Assembly: GCA_913043025.1 (NCBI GenBank) | Contig: CAJWLM010000001.1 | Coordinates: 124,001-188,000, forward strand | Source of the DNA: an uncultured Rhodospirillaceae bacterium | Lineage (GTDB): Bacteria; Pseudomonadota; Alphaproteobacteria; UBA8366 | Direction of reading: 5' to 3' | Length of the DNA stretch: 64,000 nt | In this document: positions 34,967 through 43,716 of the stretch, in pieces | How the letters are laid out: each line of letters begins with the position of its first letter | Position numbering within the stretch: position 1 is the stretch's first letter | Program-made: the position numbers and the translations under genes | Notes under the pieces: model-generated | Seen by the model: only the letters and a program-made list of their open reading frames with translations | What the model was told of the DNA's origin: nothing | The model's database searches: none

Positions 34967-36583
34967 TCATTCTCCAATTTTGTAGGCCTTCATAACTTCG
35001 ACTACTCGTTCAGCAATGGGATGGCCCTGCTTCGCAGCTTTCTCATACCAACGGCGCGCAATTCTATCATTTTTTTTGACCCCTCGGCCTTTACGATACA
35101 TTACACCAAGATTAAATTGCGCGGCTGGTTCGTTCTTTTCTGCCGCTTTGAGGTACCATTCTATTGCTTTTTTGTAATCCAGTTCGACTCCCTTTCCGTT
35201 TTCATAAAGATAGCCAAGCCGGTTCTGACTTTCTGCATTGCCTTTTTGTGCGAGCGGGTACCAATGACTAAAAGACGTTTTGAAATCACCTTTCTTGTAC
35301 GCCATTAGCCCTTGGCTGAAACTCGCATTATCTTGCTCTACAATAGTGCCGTCAGCATCATTCTCTGGGGCTAATTTTGCTAAATTTAACTGGGTATTCT
35401 GAATTGGGTCGGTTTGTTTTATGGGAGTCTTTGTCGGGGTTATTTTCTTTGGAAAGTCCGGTTTTGATATGTCGTTATCTTTTTTCTTTGCTGGCTGGAT
35501 GGTGCTGTTCACATTCTTGTTTTTGGAATCAATGGCTCTCTTTATCGAAGATGATGGGGTTGATGGTTTTACTCTGCGAATAGAACTGAAGTTGGGTACA
35601 GCGCCATCGCCATAACTTTGCGATGAATCCTTATCCGTTTTTACACTATCGATAGCATTTCTGCCTTGTTCGATGGAATCGCGGCCACCTTGGCTCTTTA
35701 GACCTTTTTGCTGATCATTCGAGATAGATGGTATTTCATCCTGCTGTGGTGCCCTTTCGTCGGCTGATCCGGTGTCACTTTGATTACTACCCTTGATCGT
35801 TGCCACTGAGTTTGAGGAGATCACAATGGTTGAGGGAGCATCAACCGCGGGTTCAATTAAAGCGGTACTTGGTAATTTTTTCGGAGCTTTTTTCTCGCCA
35901 GATATTAGCCGCTGCAGTTCAGTCTTAGCATCAGGATGCCCTTGCAAAGCAGCTTTTCTAAACCAACTTTCTGCCTTCTTAAGATCAGGGTTTACTCCAT
36001 AACCGTGGAGGTGCATTAAAGCCATCTCATACTGTGCAAAAGCATGTCCTTTTTTAGCAAGAGGATAATAAACGCCGTAAGCTGCAGAGTACCGGCGTTC
36101 TACTTTCCCTCTCACCGAGGGATTTTCATCAGCTGAGTTCGATTTAATCATATCTTGGCTTCTAGCGACGGAAGTATCCGAGTTGATTTTAGTGGGTGAT
36201 TTCCCTGCCTTCGATCCCCCAACTACCTTACGGCTGATCGTCGAGGACTGCTCCTTTACTTCTTTACCAAACAACTGCGAAAAAAAATCTCCTATTTCAT
36301 CTAAAGCATCGCGTTGAAAAATAATGTCCTCAGATTCTGAGTTAACTGCTGTGTCTGATGATGTGGGTTTTACATCTCTCTCATCGCCAGTAACGTTTTT
36401 GTTCGGTTCATCGTTCCTTGGCTGAATGACTACTGACTTGCGCACATCAAAAGGCGTCGCACTCCCCATAGGCTGCGTAATGTCTTTCTCTTCGGGCTTT
36501 TGTTGTGGAGGAAGATCGCCCAACAAAAAACTTTGGCAACTCGCCAATAATGAGACTGCTAAGAAACAAATAATTATTTTCAT
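34967..36583 (-). CDS. Sel1-repeat lipoprotein with long disordered middle
   Basis: This 538-residue protein begins MKIIICFLAVSLLASC, with an LLASC lipobox, so it is lipidated at about Cys16. Two Sel1 regions flank a Ser/Lys/Asp-rich, low-complexity stretch of some 180 residues. The first (about 160-220) has AQYEMALMHLHGYGVNPDLK; the second, C-terminal, has SQNRLGYLYENGKGVELDYK and AQFNLGVMYRKGRGVKK. Sel1 arrays are protein-binding platforms at the cell envelope. The start is uncertain: Met codons at 36592 and 36625 are also in frame. Whether it belongs with the neighbouring LLM gene is unclear, since the gap is about 70 bases. A second, ruined Sel1 gene lies at 2440-2949. Confidence 0.83.
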   Translation of the reverse strand: MKIIICFLAVSLLASCQSFLLGDLPPQQKPEEKDITQPMGSATPFDVRKSVVIQPRNDEPNKNVTGDERDVKPTSSDTAVNSESEDIIFQRDALDEIGDFFSQLFGKEVKEQSSTISRKVVGGSKAGKSPTKINSDTSVARSQDMIKSNSADENPSVRGKVERRYSAAYGVYYPLAKKGHAFAQYEMALMHLHGYGVNPDLKKAESWFRKAALQGHPDAKTELQRLISGEKKAPKKLPSTALIEPAVDAPSTIVISSNSVATIKGSNQSDTGSADERAPQQDEIPSISNDQQKGLKSQGGRDSIEQGRNAIDSVKTDKDSSQSYGDGAVPNFSSIRRVKPSTPSSSIKRAIDSKNKNVNSTIQPAKKKDNDISKPDFPKKITPTKTPIKQTDPIQNTQLNLAKLAPENDADGTIVEQDNASFSQGLMAYKKGDFKTSFSHWYPLAQKGNAESQNRLGYLYENGKGVELDYKKAIEWYLKAAEKNEPAAQFNLGVMYRKGRGVKKNDRIARRWYEKAAKQGHPIAERVVEVMKAYKIGE

Positions 36584-36655
36584 ATTACCCATACTTAATT
36601 GTATCTTTTTGGTGATGTAGTGCAAGGCTAGTGCAACGCGCTATAGAAGTTCCCA

Positions 36656-37702
36656 CTACCATGCGGTTTTATACTTTTTGAAAGGGCTTTCAATCTTTTG
36701 CAGATCTTTGATGAGATCTGAGGGAATCCCTGGGTCATCTGTTTCTCGAATGCCGCTAGAAATAGCGTCGGAGGCGCCACCAAACCGATTTTCAACTTGT
36801 TTTGCTATGTTTTCATAGGTTTCAACCGCTGCGAAAAGACGAACAACGTCGTCATCAATCTCTTTTGGCATTTTGTCCCATAATTTTTCACGCGACATTT
36901 GATGTAATTTTTTTCCAAGGTCCTCAAGGCCATGTGTTTCCCAAACCGGGAAATAGTTCGGCGTTGATCCGTAGAACGCAACGCGATAGCGAACCCATTC
37001 GAGGTTTCTAGCAACTGTTTCTTCATCTGCTCCCGTAACAATGTAACCGCCACCCACGATTTCAAAATTTTCTCTTTTACGTCCAGACCGAGCCATTCCG
37101 GTTCTAATTTCCTTCATCACAACGCTGTCGATATATTTACGGGTGCAGAATGGGTGGAGGCGAACGCCGTCGCAGACTTGCCCCGCCAAGCGCAGCATGG
37201 CCGGCCCGACTGCTGCGATAGTTATCGGAACCATTGATTGCTTTGACGCGGGTGGTTTAAAATTAGGAGTCATTAAAGTAAACTGGTAATGTTCGCCTTC
37301 ATATTTTAGGTCTGTATCATTCTCAAAGCACGACCAGATCGCTCTAAGGGACTCAATATACTCTCGCATGCGTGGTACAGGTGGGCTCCACGGCACGCTA
37401 AAACGGCGCACATTATGAGCCCGAACCTGACTGCCAATACCGAGAATAAATCGTCCACCGGAACTAGCTTGTAAGTCGAAACATTCACCAGCTACAACCA
37501 TTGGACTGCGTGCGAATGCAATAGCAATTCCAGTCATTAGCTTTATTTTGGAAGTTGTTGTAATTGCGGCAGCATGGGGCAAGAATGGTGCATGTTGATT
37601 TTCCATGCTAGCAAGTCCATCATAACCATCAGCCTCTGCTTTCGCAGCTGCGCTTGCTGCATGATTGAGATTATCTTGCGGTAAAACTGTGTAAACGTGC
37701 AT
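36656..37702 (-). CDS. LLM-class flavin/F420-dependent oxidoreductase (second)
   Basis: This 348-residue luciferase-superfamily enzyme matches the TIGR03617-like subgroup: MHVYTVLPQDNL, EADGYDGLASMENQHAPFLP, IKLMTGIAIAFARSP, DLQASSGGRFILGIGSQVRAHN, and PITIAAVGPAMLRLAG. Cofactor (FMN or F420) and substrate are unknown. It is less like the enzyme at 9391-10302 than either is like its own subgroup, so the two are not recent duplicates. AGGAGG stands 5 bases before ATG 37702, the best ribosome site in this region. It is divergent from the aldolase pair. Confidence 0.85.
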   Translation of the reverse strand: MHVYTVLPQDNLNHAASAAAKAEADGYDGLASMENQHAPFLPHAAAITTTSKIKLMTGIAIAFARSPMVVAGECFDLQASSGGRFILGIGSQVRAHNVRRFSVPWSPPVPRMREYIESLRAIWSCFENDTDLKYEGEHYQFTLMTPNFKPPASKQSMVPITIAAVGPAMLRLAGQVCDGVRLHPFCTRKYIDSVVMKEIRTGMARSGRKRENFEIVGGGYIVTGADEETVARNLEWVRYRVAFYGSTPNYFPVWETHGLEDLGKKLHQMSREKLWDKMPKEIDDDVVRLFAAVETYENIAKQVENRFGGASDAISSGIRETDDPGIPSDLIKDLQKIESPFKKYKTAW

Positions 37703-37883
37703 TTGTTCCTCCTGTACCCTCTTTTTATGTATTGGCTATAGGGCATCCCTACAACAGCTACAAGACCTGTAAATTGTAAGTCTCCGATAATTCATTAGGA
37801 GTCTGGTCATTTGTATGAAAGCTGTGATATTTTCTATTTGGCAGTCTGGGCTGAAAATTCAGATGTACAGAGGAGGAAAAAAA

Positions 37884-38666
37884 ATGGCAGTTTTAGCAAG
37901 CGTCCATCCAGATAATTTGCGTAGTGTGCGTGGTCAAGTATCAGATGAAGAATGGCAGACTAGGGTTGACCTCGCTGCCTGCTACCGGTTGGTGGACTAT
38001 TACGACATGTCGGATTTGTTAGGGACGCATATTTCAGCGCGGGTGCCTGGAGAGAAAAATACATTCTTGCTCAATCCTTACGGTATGTATTTTGATGAGA
38101 TTACGGCGTCCAGCCTAATCAAAGTTGATTATGACGGCAACGTGTTGACTGAAACTCCATTCGATCTAAACAAAGCCGGCTTTACTATCCATAGCGCAGT
38201 GATGATGGGCCGCCCCGATATCAATTGCGCCTTGCACACTCATACCCGAGCTGGCATAGCAGTTTCCGCACTTAAATGTGGCCTTTTGCCAATGTCGCAG
38301 CATTCGGCTCGTTTCATTGATAACATTGGTTACCATGATTACGAAGGCGTAGCACATGATCATGATGAACGAGAACGTTTGCAGCGCGACCTCGGCGATT
38401 ATCTTTCCCTAATTTTACGTAATCACGGGCTACTCACCTGCGGGTTCAATATTGGCCATGCTTTTTGGTTGATTTATAAATTGGAGCGAGCTTGTCAGGC
38501 GCAAATAGATGGAATGGCCGCAGGTACAAAAGTGATCGAGATAGACAGAGGGGTGCAAGAAAGCACAAAAGAATTATTTGCTAAAAAGAAAAGTGCTGGA
38601 GGGGACCTCGGTTGGCCAGGGCATTTACGTCGGCTTGATCGTATGGACCCTAGCTACAAGAACTAA
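37884..38666 (+). CDS. Class II aldolase/adducin-family protein (first of a pair)
   Basis: The 260-residue protein has the zinc site of class II aldolases: LHTHTRAG (His-x-His) and LRNHGLLTCG (third His), plus ISARVPGEKNTFLLNPYG. Members include L-fuculose-phosphate and ribulose-phosphate aldolases and decarboxylases or dehydratases such as MtnB. This short form without phosphate-loop extension occurs in many marine proteobacteria; the substrate is unknown. The frame begins at 37815, but AGGAGG at 37871-37876 sets ATG 37884. A paralogue follows 22 bases later. Confidence 0.87.
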   Translation: MAVLASVHPDNLRSVRGQVSDEEWQTRVDLAACYRLVDYYDMSDLLGTHISARVPGEKNTFLLNPYGMYFDEITASSLIKVDYDGNVLTETPFDLNKAGFTIHSAVMMGRPDINCALHTHTRAGIAVSALKCGLLPMSQHSARFIDNIGYHDYEGVAHDHDERERLQRDLGDYLSLILRNHGLLTCGFNIGHAFWLIYKLERACQAQIDGMAAGTKVIEIDRGVQESTKELFAKKKSAGGDLGWPGHLRRLDRMDPSYKN

Positions 38667-38688
38667 GTAACATAAAGGGGAGAATGCA

Positions 38689-39441
38689 ATGTCTTTAAAA
38701 AGTAAAGTAGCACCCGAGGAATGGCAAATGCGAGTCGATCTAGCAGCGGCTTATCGGCTCTGTGAGTTCTATGATATGACAGATCTAACTGGAACCCATC
38801 TCTCGGCTCGGGTGCCTGGTGAGGAGAATAATTTTCTTCTCAATCCTTACGGTCTATATTTCGAGGAAGTGACTGCATCAAGTTTGGTCAAATTAAGCTT
38901 AGATGGTGACGTGCTTGAGGACCACCTCGGCCTCGGCGTAAATTCTGCCGGTTACACTATTCATAGTGCTGTTCTGTCGGGTCGGGATGACCTTGATGCC
39001 GTTATGCATACTCACACGCGCGCCGGTATTGCTGTATCTTCCATGGAATGCGGCTTACTGCCGATGAGCCAACACTCCATGCATTTTCATAAATCTGTAT
39101 CCTATCATGATTACGAGGGGGTCGCGGTAAACCTTGATGAGAGAGAGATGCTGCAACGAGATTTGGGGCGTAATAATAAGGCAATGATGCTAAAGAACCA
39201 TGGACTACTTACTGCTGGGGTAAGTGTTCCAGACGCATTTTATGCCCTCATGCGGCTTGAAAAATCCTGCCAGGCACAAGTTGATGCAATGTCAACTGGA
39301 GCCGAGTTGCATTTAGTCCCTGAGGCAGTTTCTGACCACACAAATGGGCAGTTCAAAAACAGAGGTACAGAGCTTGCGGATCGAGGCTGGCCTGGGCATC
39401 TGCGTCGCCTAGACCGGATGGATCCAACCTACGCAGACTGA
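38689..39441 (+). CDS. Class II aldolase/adducin-family protein (second of a pair)
   Basis: This 250-residue paralogue of the preceding gene shows near-identical blocks (LSARVPGEENNFLLNPYG, MHTHTRAGIAVSSMECGLLPM, LKNHGLLTAG, GWPGHLRRLDRMDPTY at the C-terminus). All zinc histidines are kept in both copies, so both are probably active. The two share one operon, with GGGGAG before ATG 38689. They could form a heteromeric enzyme or act on successive aldol substrates of the same pathway. The C-terminal WPGHLRRLDRMDP tail is a subgroup mark. Confidence 0.87.
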   Translation: MSLKSKVAPEEWQMRVDLAAAYRLCEFYDMTDLTGTHLSARVPGEENNFLLNPYGLYFEEVTASSLVKLSLDGDVLEDHLGLGVNSAGYTIHSAVLSGRDDLDAVMHTHTRAGIAVSSMECGLLPMSQHSMHFHKSVSYHDYEGVAVNLDEREMLQRDLGRNNKAMMLKNHGLLTAGVSVPDAFYALMRLEKSCQAQVDAMSTGAELHLVPEAVSDHTNGQFKNRGTELADRGWPGHLRRLDRMDPTYAD

Positions 39442-39585
39442 ATGACTGTGTAACCTTTTGGTCGATTGACTATCGGGGTTGGCTGCTGTGGAATGTTTGA
39501 TGAGGTGCCTTTTCGGCACAGATTTTTCATTTCCGTTTGCTATCGCCTTCATTACACTTGTACCCCAACGCAAAAGGAGATGGAA

Positions 39586-40371
39586 GTGAACTACAGCCAA
39601 ACTGACGGAAAGCGAGTTCAAGCAGCATTGCTAATAATCGGTGACGAGATTCTTTCGGGTCAGACGCATGATAAGAATTTGCCTCACATAGCTGAAAAAT
39701 TGAATAATGCAGGGGTGCAACTTGCAGAGGTGCGGGTCGTCCCTGACGTAAAGCAGGAAATAATTGATGCAGTTAATGCATTGCGTGGCCGTTTTGACTA
39801 TTTGTTTACTACTGGGGGTATTGGGCCAACTCATGATGATATCACTGCGGAATCTGTTGCAGAAGCTGTTGGCCGAGAATTAATCCAAAATCAGGAGGCT
39901 CGTCGGTTGCTCGAAGAGCACTTCAAGTATAATGGTACGGAAATAAACGAGGCGCGCCTAAGCATGGCCAATACACCAAAGGGCGCAGAGCTAATAAGAA
40001 ATCCGATTTCCACAGCCCCCGGCTTTAAAGTGGAAAATGTTTACGTGATGGCGGGTGTTCCAAAGATAATGCAAGCCATGTTAGATAATATTATTCCTAC
40101 CCTGCAGGGGGGAGCACAAAAACTTTCTCGCAGTGTTCTCTGTAATTTAGGTGAAGGCAGTATTGCTCAGGGTTTAAAAAATATTCAAGAAAAACATCCT
40201 GACATCGATATTGGCTCCTATCCCCATTATGCAAGGGCAAACTATCGTCTTTCGCTAGTCATTAGAGGTTTTGACGATCAACAGCTACAAAATGTGCAAG
40301 AAGCGGTTCATAAAATGATAAGTGATCTGGGAGGAGATCCGATTCGAGGTGAAGAACTTGATAACCGATAA
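39586..40371 (+). CDS. CinA N-terminal/MoCF-type molybdopterin-binding-domain protein
   Basis: This 261-residue protein has the MoaB/Mog/CinA fold: LLIIGDEILSGQTHDKN, then TTGGIGPTHDDITAESVAEA, GRELIQN and NPISTAPGFKVENVYVMAGVP. It lacks the C-terminal CinA amidase domain, so it is the short stand-alone form, possibly an ADP-ribose or NAD-related pyrophosphatase-like protein. The long frame starts at 39466, and ATG 39580 lies directly against AAAGGAG. GTG 39586 is 6 bases from that ribosome site and gives MNYSQTDGKR, so I chose it. Its end overlaps the next gene by 23 bases. Confidence 0.87.
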   Translation: MNYSQTDGKRVQAALLIIGDEILSGQTHDKNLPHIAEKLNNAGVQLAEVRVVPDVKQEIIDAVNALRGRFDYLFTTGGIGPTHDDITAESVAEAVGRELIQNQEARRLLEEHFKYNGTEINEARLSMANTPKGAELIRNPISTAPGFKVENVYVMAGVPKIMQAMLDNIIPTLQGGAQKLSRSVLCNLGEGSIAQGLKNIQEKHPDIDIGSYPHYARANYRLSLVIRGFDDQQLQNVQEAVHKMISDLGGDPIRGEELDNR

Positions 40372-41845
40372 TAAACGTATTCTTGTAGTCACCTTTGATG
40401 CTTTGCGTCCTGATATGGTGACACCACAGCATATGCCTAACCTCTACCATTTTCGTGAAAAAGGCGTATTTTGGCCGAAAATGCATTCAACATTTCCTAC
40501 CGAAACAAGGGTGAATCAGACGGCTGTAATTACTGGTTGTTACCCGGAGCGCCATGGAATAGTTGGCAATCGTTTTGTTGACCCGGTTGCGGCTCCGGGA
40601 AGGTTATTTGACACCGGGGTAGAATCACAGCTACGCGATGGTGATGAGCGTTTGGGTGGAAAATTACTCGGGGTACCAAGTCTTGGGGAACTTCTGCGGT
40701 CGGCTAGTAAAAGCTTTGCAACAATTAGTGCTGGTACCTCTGGCGGGGGTAGGATGCTTAATCATAAGGCCGAGGAATTAGGCGGCTTTCGAATGGCACT
40801 ACATGCCCCAGAAGTTACGGTCGGACTAGAATCGCCGGAACAGCTTTGTGAATTGGATTATATTGAAAAAACTTTCGGACCCATCCCAAAACATGAAATA
40901 CCAGCACTTGATTGGAATACGTATGCAACGAAAGTTTATCTCGATTATGTTGAGCCGAAGTTGAGGCCAGACGTTGCTATTCTTTGGTTAAGTGAACCGG
41001 ATACAAGTTATCATGAAAAAGGTATTGGGTCGGATGAGAGTCTTGCTGCTGCCCGATGTGTTGATCAGTTGTTCGGCCAAATATTGGAAAATTGTGACAT
41101 AGGGTCATCATCCGATTTGCAAATTATTACATTATCTGATCACGGCCAAATTACTGTCGCTTCACAAAAGCTCAACCTTTCTTCGAAGCTAAAGGCAGCT
41201 GGTTTCAGCGTGGATGAGACACTAGAAGGTGGGGCAGATGTTGCTCTGGCCCTTTCTAGTGCAGGCGGTCTTTATGTTCGCGATAGCGATCCAAAGCTTA
41301 TTAGAGCCATTGTCGATTGGGTCCAGAGTGAGGATTGGTGTGGGCCAGTTTCAACTAGGGATGGAGACTGCACACTCAAGCATTCAGATCTTCTGTGGAA
41401 TCATGATAGGACACCCGACATTGGTCTGATCTTGAAAGCGGATGATCGGGAGAATGAGTATGGTTATACGGGGCATACCTTCCAAGATTCAGGTTATCCA
41501 ACAGGCGGTGGAATTCACGGCGGACTGCATAAGGCAGAACTAAATAATTGGTTGGTGGCCAGTGGAAGTATGTTTCAATCTAAGCAAACTATTGATATTC
41601 CGGCTGGTAATGTTGATATCCTGCCGACGATTCTATTTTTACTTGGCATAGACGTTCCGAGCCATGTGCAGGGGCGGGTATTGCTTGAGGCGCTGAATGA
41701 AACGCGCGATCACGCCCTGCCTGCGGTAAAAGATGAAGAAGTCACAGTTAATGAACGGTCAGGACGTAGGATAATCTTAAGCAAAAGCCACGTTAATGGA
41801 ACACAATATATCAACTCTAGTTGGGTGGAAGGTGGTTTTTGTTAG
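40349..41845 (+). CDS. Alkaline phosphatase-superfamily phosphodiesterase (NPP-like)
   Basis: The 498-residue enzyme is of the nucleotide pyrophosphatase/phosphodiesterase type. Metal ligand Asp17 is in VVTFDALRPDM, the nucleophile threonine (Thr51 or Thr53) in HSTFPTETRVNQTAVITG, further ligands in WLSEPDTSYHEKG and LSDHGQ, and the final His in GGIHGGLHK. No signal peptide is visible, so it may be cytosolic, unlike most NPPs. The start is uncertain: GTG 40349 lies 14 bases after GGAGG, TTG 40358 lies 8 bases after GAGG, and GTG 40322 is the frame limit. The substrate (phosphodiester or sulfate ester) is unknown. Confidence 0.84.
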   Translation: MKNLITDNKRILVVTFDALRPDMVTPQHMPNLYHFREKGVFWPKMHSTFPTETRVNQTAVITGCYPERHGIVGNRFVDPVAAPGRLFDTGVESQLRDGDERLGGKLLGVPSLGELLRSASKSFATISAGTSGGGRMLNHKAEELGGFRMALHAPEVTVGLESPEQLCELDYIEKTFGPIPKHEIPALDWNTYATKVYLDYVEPKLRPDVAILWLSEPDTSYHEKGIGSDESLAAARCVDQLFGQILENCDIGSSSDLQIITLSDHGQITVASQKLNLSSKLKAAGFSVDETLEGGADVALALSSAGGLYVRDSDPKLIRAIVDWVQSEDWCGPVSTRDGDCTLKHSDLLWNHDRTPDIGLILKADDRENEYGYTGHTFQDSGYPTGGGIHGGLHKAELNNWLVASGSMFQSKQTIDIPAGNVDILPTILFLLGIDVPSHVQGRVLLEALNETRDHALPAVKDEEVTVNERSGRRIILSKSHVNGTQYINSSWVEGGFC

Positions 41846-41895
41846 ACCAGTTCGGTTTTTTTTGCTGCAAATTTATCAAGAATTCGAAACAGCAA

Positions 41896-41924
41896 TTGTC
41901 CCCGAGCTAGCCCTCCTTTAAAGT
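41896..41924 (+). promoter_or_regulatory. Predicted promoter of tRNA-Leu
   Basis: TTGTCC (41896-41901) and TAAAGT (41919-41924) are separated by 17 bases and each match 4 of 6 positions of the sigma-70 consensus. A start about 7 bases later would fall at 41931, three bases before the tRNA. Confidence 0.4.
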
Positions 41925-41933
41925 GTACGCAGT

Positions 41934-42018
41934 GCGGGCGTGGCGGAATTGGCATACGCGACGGACTTAAAATCCGTTCCTTTCGAGGTTGAGGGTTCGA
42001 GTCCCTCCGCCCGCACCA
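41934..42018 (+). tRNA. tRNA-Leu (anticodon TAA)
   Basis: This 85-base gene has acceptor arms GCGGGCG (41934-41940) and CGCCCGC (42008-42014), a Leu-type long variable arm, anticodon stem ACGGA/TCCGT with loop CTTAAAA (anticodon TAA), the T-arm GAGGG-TTCGAGT-CCCTC, discriminator A and an encoded CCA end. It reads UUA (and UUG by wobble). No integrated element is seen at its 3' end: an IclR gene starts 29 bases later. Confidence 0.96.
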
Positions 42019-42047
42019 ACATAATAGAGGAAAACTGGGCCTAGTGG

Positions 42048-42815
42048 ATGGCATCTGACTCCGATCCCATTGTTGTTAAAGCTTTCTCAGTCATTGACCT
42101 TATACTGAGACAAGGCCGACCTATGAGACTCTCTGAGTTAGCTGAGTCGCTCGGCCGACCAAAACAAACTATCCACCGAACGGTCAGGCAGCTAGAGGAG
42201 CACGGGTTTCTCGCACGTGAACCTGGGCACAGTCGCTATGGAATTGGGCCTCGATTGGCTAAGACAGCGGATCACGTGCTTGAGTGGTGCGTTCGTCATG
42301 CACCGCGGCAGGCATCATTGGCGAGATTGGTGGGAGAGGTAGGTGAAACCTGTAACATAGGCATGCTGGATGGTGGTGCAATCAAATACCTCGATCGTGT
42401 GGAAAGTGATTTTCCGCTTCGCGCTGAGCTTCATCCAGGTAGTCGAGTGCCCCTCCACGCTACTGGCCTCGGCAAATTACTACTCTCTTTTTTGACTAGT
42501 CGCGACCGGAAAAGGTTATTGTCGAACCTCGCGTTAGAGCGGTTTACCTGCAATACCATTACAAATCTGAAGGATCTTGAGGTTGAGTTAAAAAAAATTC
42601 GCAAACGTGGTTACGCAATTAATAACCAAGAGTTTCATGAAGGAATTATCTCTGTGGCAGTGCCTATACGCAATTCAAATGGTCGCGCTATCGCGGGTCT
42701 TGCTCTGCACGCACCATTGGCCCGTGTTGGGGTAAAAGATGCTTTGAGTAGAGTGAAAGTACTTCAACATTATGCATCCAAGTTTGGGCGGGATTTTCAA
42801 TGGGAATTAGAATAA
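42048..42815 (+). CDS. IclR-family transcriptional regulator
   Basis: The 255-residue protein has an N-terminal winged helix (VIDLILRQGRPMRLSELAESLG, then PKQTIHRTVRQLEEHGFL) and a C-terminal IclR effector domain (LHATGLGKLLLSFL, IRKRGYAINNQEFHEGIISVAVPIRN). IclR proteins bind palindromic operators as tetramers and respond to small carboxylic acids. It is convergent with the sulfonate operon (25 bases between stops) and is the only regulator in that block, so it is the best candidate to control it; the paired sites at 46393-46409 and 46443-46459 are possible targets (inference). Confidence 0.92.
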   Translation: MASDSDPIVVKAFSVIDLILRQGRPMRLSELAESLGRPKQTIHRTVRQLEEHGFLAREPGHSRYGIGPRLAKTADHVLEWCVRHAPRQASLARLVGEVGETCNIGMLDGGAIKYLDRVESDFPLRAELHPGSRVPLHATGLGKLLLSFLTSRDRKRLLSNLALERFTCNTITNLKDLEVELKKIRKRGYAINNQEFHEGIISVAVPIRNSNGRAIAGLALHAPLARVGVKDALSRVKVLQHYASKFGRDFQWELE

Positions 42816-42840
42816 TACACCAAGATTATTAAAAAAACAC

Positions 42841-43716
42841 TCACGTAGCGTTTAGGGCATCTAACATTGCTGATCCCGCATCGGAAGGTGTATCGATGAC
42901 ATGGACGCCAGCCTCCATCAAGGCGCGGCGCTTAGAAACATACGTACCTTTGTTTCCAGAAACTATTGCACCCGCATGGCCCATTTTTTTTCCTTTCGGC
43001 GCTGCGCCGCCAGCTATAAATGCGACCACCGGTTTCTTCATGGTACTCGCATACTCAGCTGCTAATTCTTCCATAGTCCCGCCTATCTCACCAAGAATGA
43101 AAACGGCCTTCGTTCGGTCGTCCTCATCGAGACATTTGAGCGCTGCCAAGGTAGTTGTTCCTATCACTGGATCACCACCTATGCCTATGAATGCGGATTG
43201 CCCAAGCCCAGCCTGTGTTATGTTTAGGGATATTAATGTGCCGAGGCTACCACTCCTTGAAATAATTCCAACGTTACCTGCAGTCATTATATTTTTATTA
43301 AACGCAGGCATAAACCCGACGAAACATTCCCCCGGTGTGGCAACTCCGGTGGTATTTGGTCCAACAATTTGTGTCTCGTTCGCTTCTCCGGCGGCAATAA
43401 TCTCCATTACATCGTGAACTGGAATATGTTCGGTAAGTATGACTAATTTTTTTACACCAGCTTCTATAGCATCAATTGCTCCAACTTTTGCGAAGTAAGG
43501 TGGGACAAAGAGGCCAGCTACATCGAATGGTACCTCCGTCATTGCATGAAAAGCATTATCAAAAACCGGTACGCCTAGGTGATTGTGTCCCCCCTTTTTT
43601 GGCACGATTCCACCAACAATATTAGTTCCATATCGCTGCATGCGTTCGGTCCAAAATGTTCCTTGTTTGCCAGTAATGCCCTGGATCATAACTCTCTCAT
43701 GTTCACGAACTATCAA
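42841..43716 (-). CDS. Succinyl-CoA synthetase-like CoA ligase, alpha subunit
   Basis: The 291-residue alpha subunit of an ADP-forming acyl-CoA ligase has the CoA-binding start VMIQGITGKQGTFWTERM and the active-site phosphohistidine His247 in KKMGHAGAIVSG; ISRSGSLGT and GGDPVIGTT are also family marks. It is the last gene of the leftward operon and its start overlaps the beta-subunit stop by 14 bases. The position next to a CoA-acylating aldehyde dehydrogenase and xsc suggests it activates sulfoacetate rather than serving the citric acid cycle; malate-CoA ligase (MtkB) is an alternative. Confidence 0.9.
   Translation of the reverse strand: MIVREHERVMIQGITGKQGTFWTERMQRYGTNIVGGIVPKKGGHNHLGVPVFDNAFHAMTEVPFDVAGLFVPPYFAKVGAIDAIEAGVKKLVILTEHIPVHDVMEIIAAGEANETQIVGPNTTGVATPGECFVGFMPAFNKNIMTAGNVGIISRSGSLGTLISLNITQAGLGQSAFIGIGGDPVIGTTTLAALKCLDEDDRTKAVFILGEIGGTMEELAAEYASTMKKPVVAFIAGGAAPKGKKMGHAGAIVSGNKGTYVSKRRALMEAGVHVIDTPSDAGSAMLDALNAT

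Noticed and set aside
35377-35615. Plus-strand open frames antisense to the Sel1 lipoprotein
   Set aside because: They mirror the low-complexity Ser/Lys-rich coding region on the other strand.
42019-42047. Integration site at the 3' end of tRNA-Leu
   Set aside because: No integrase, no repeat of the tRNA end, and a normal regulator gene follows at once.
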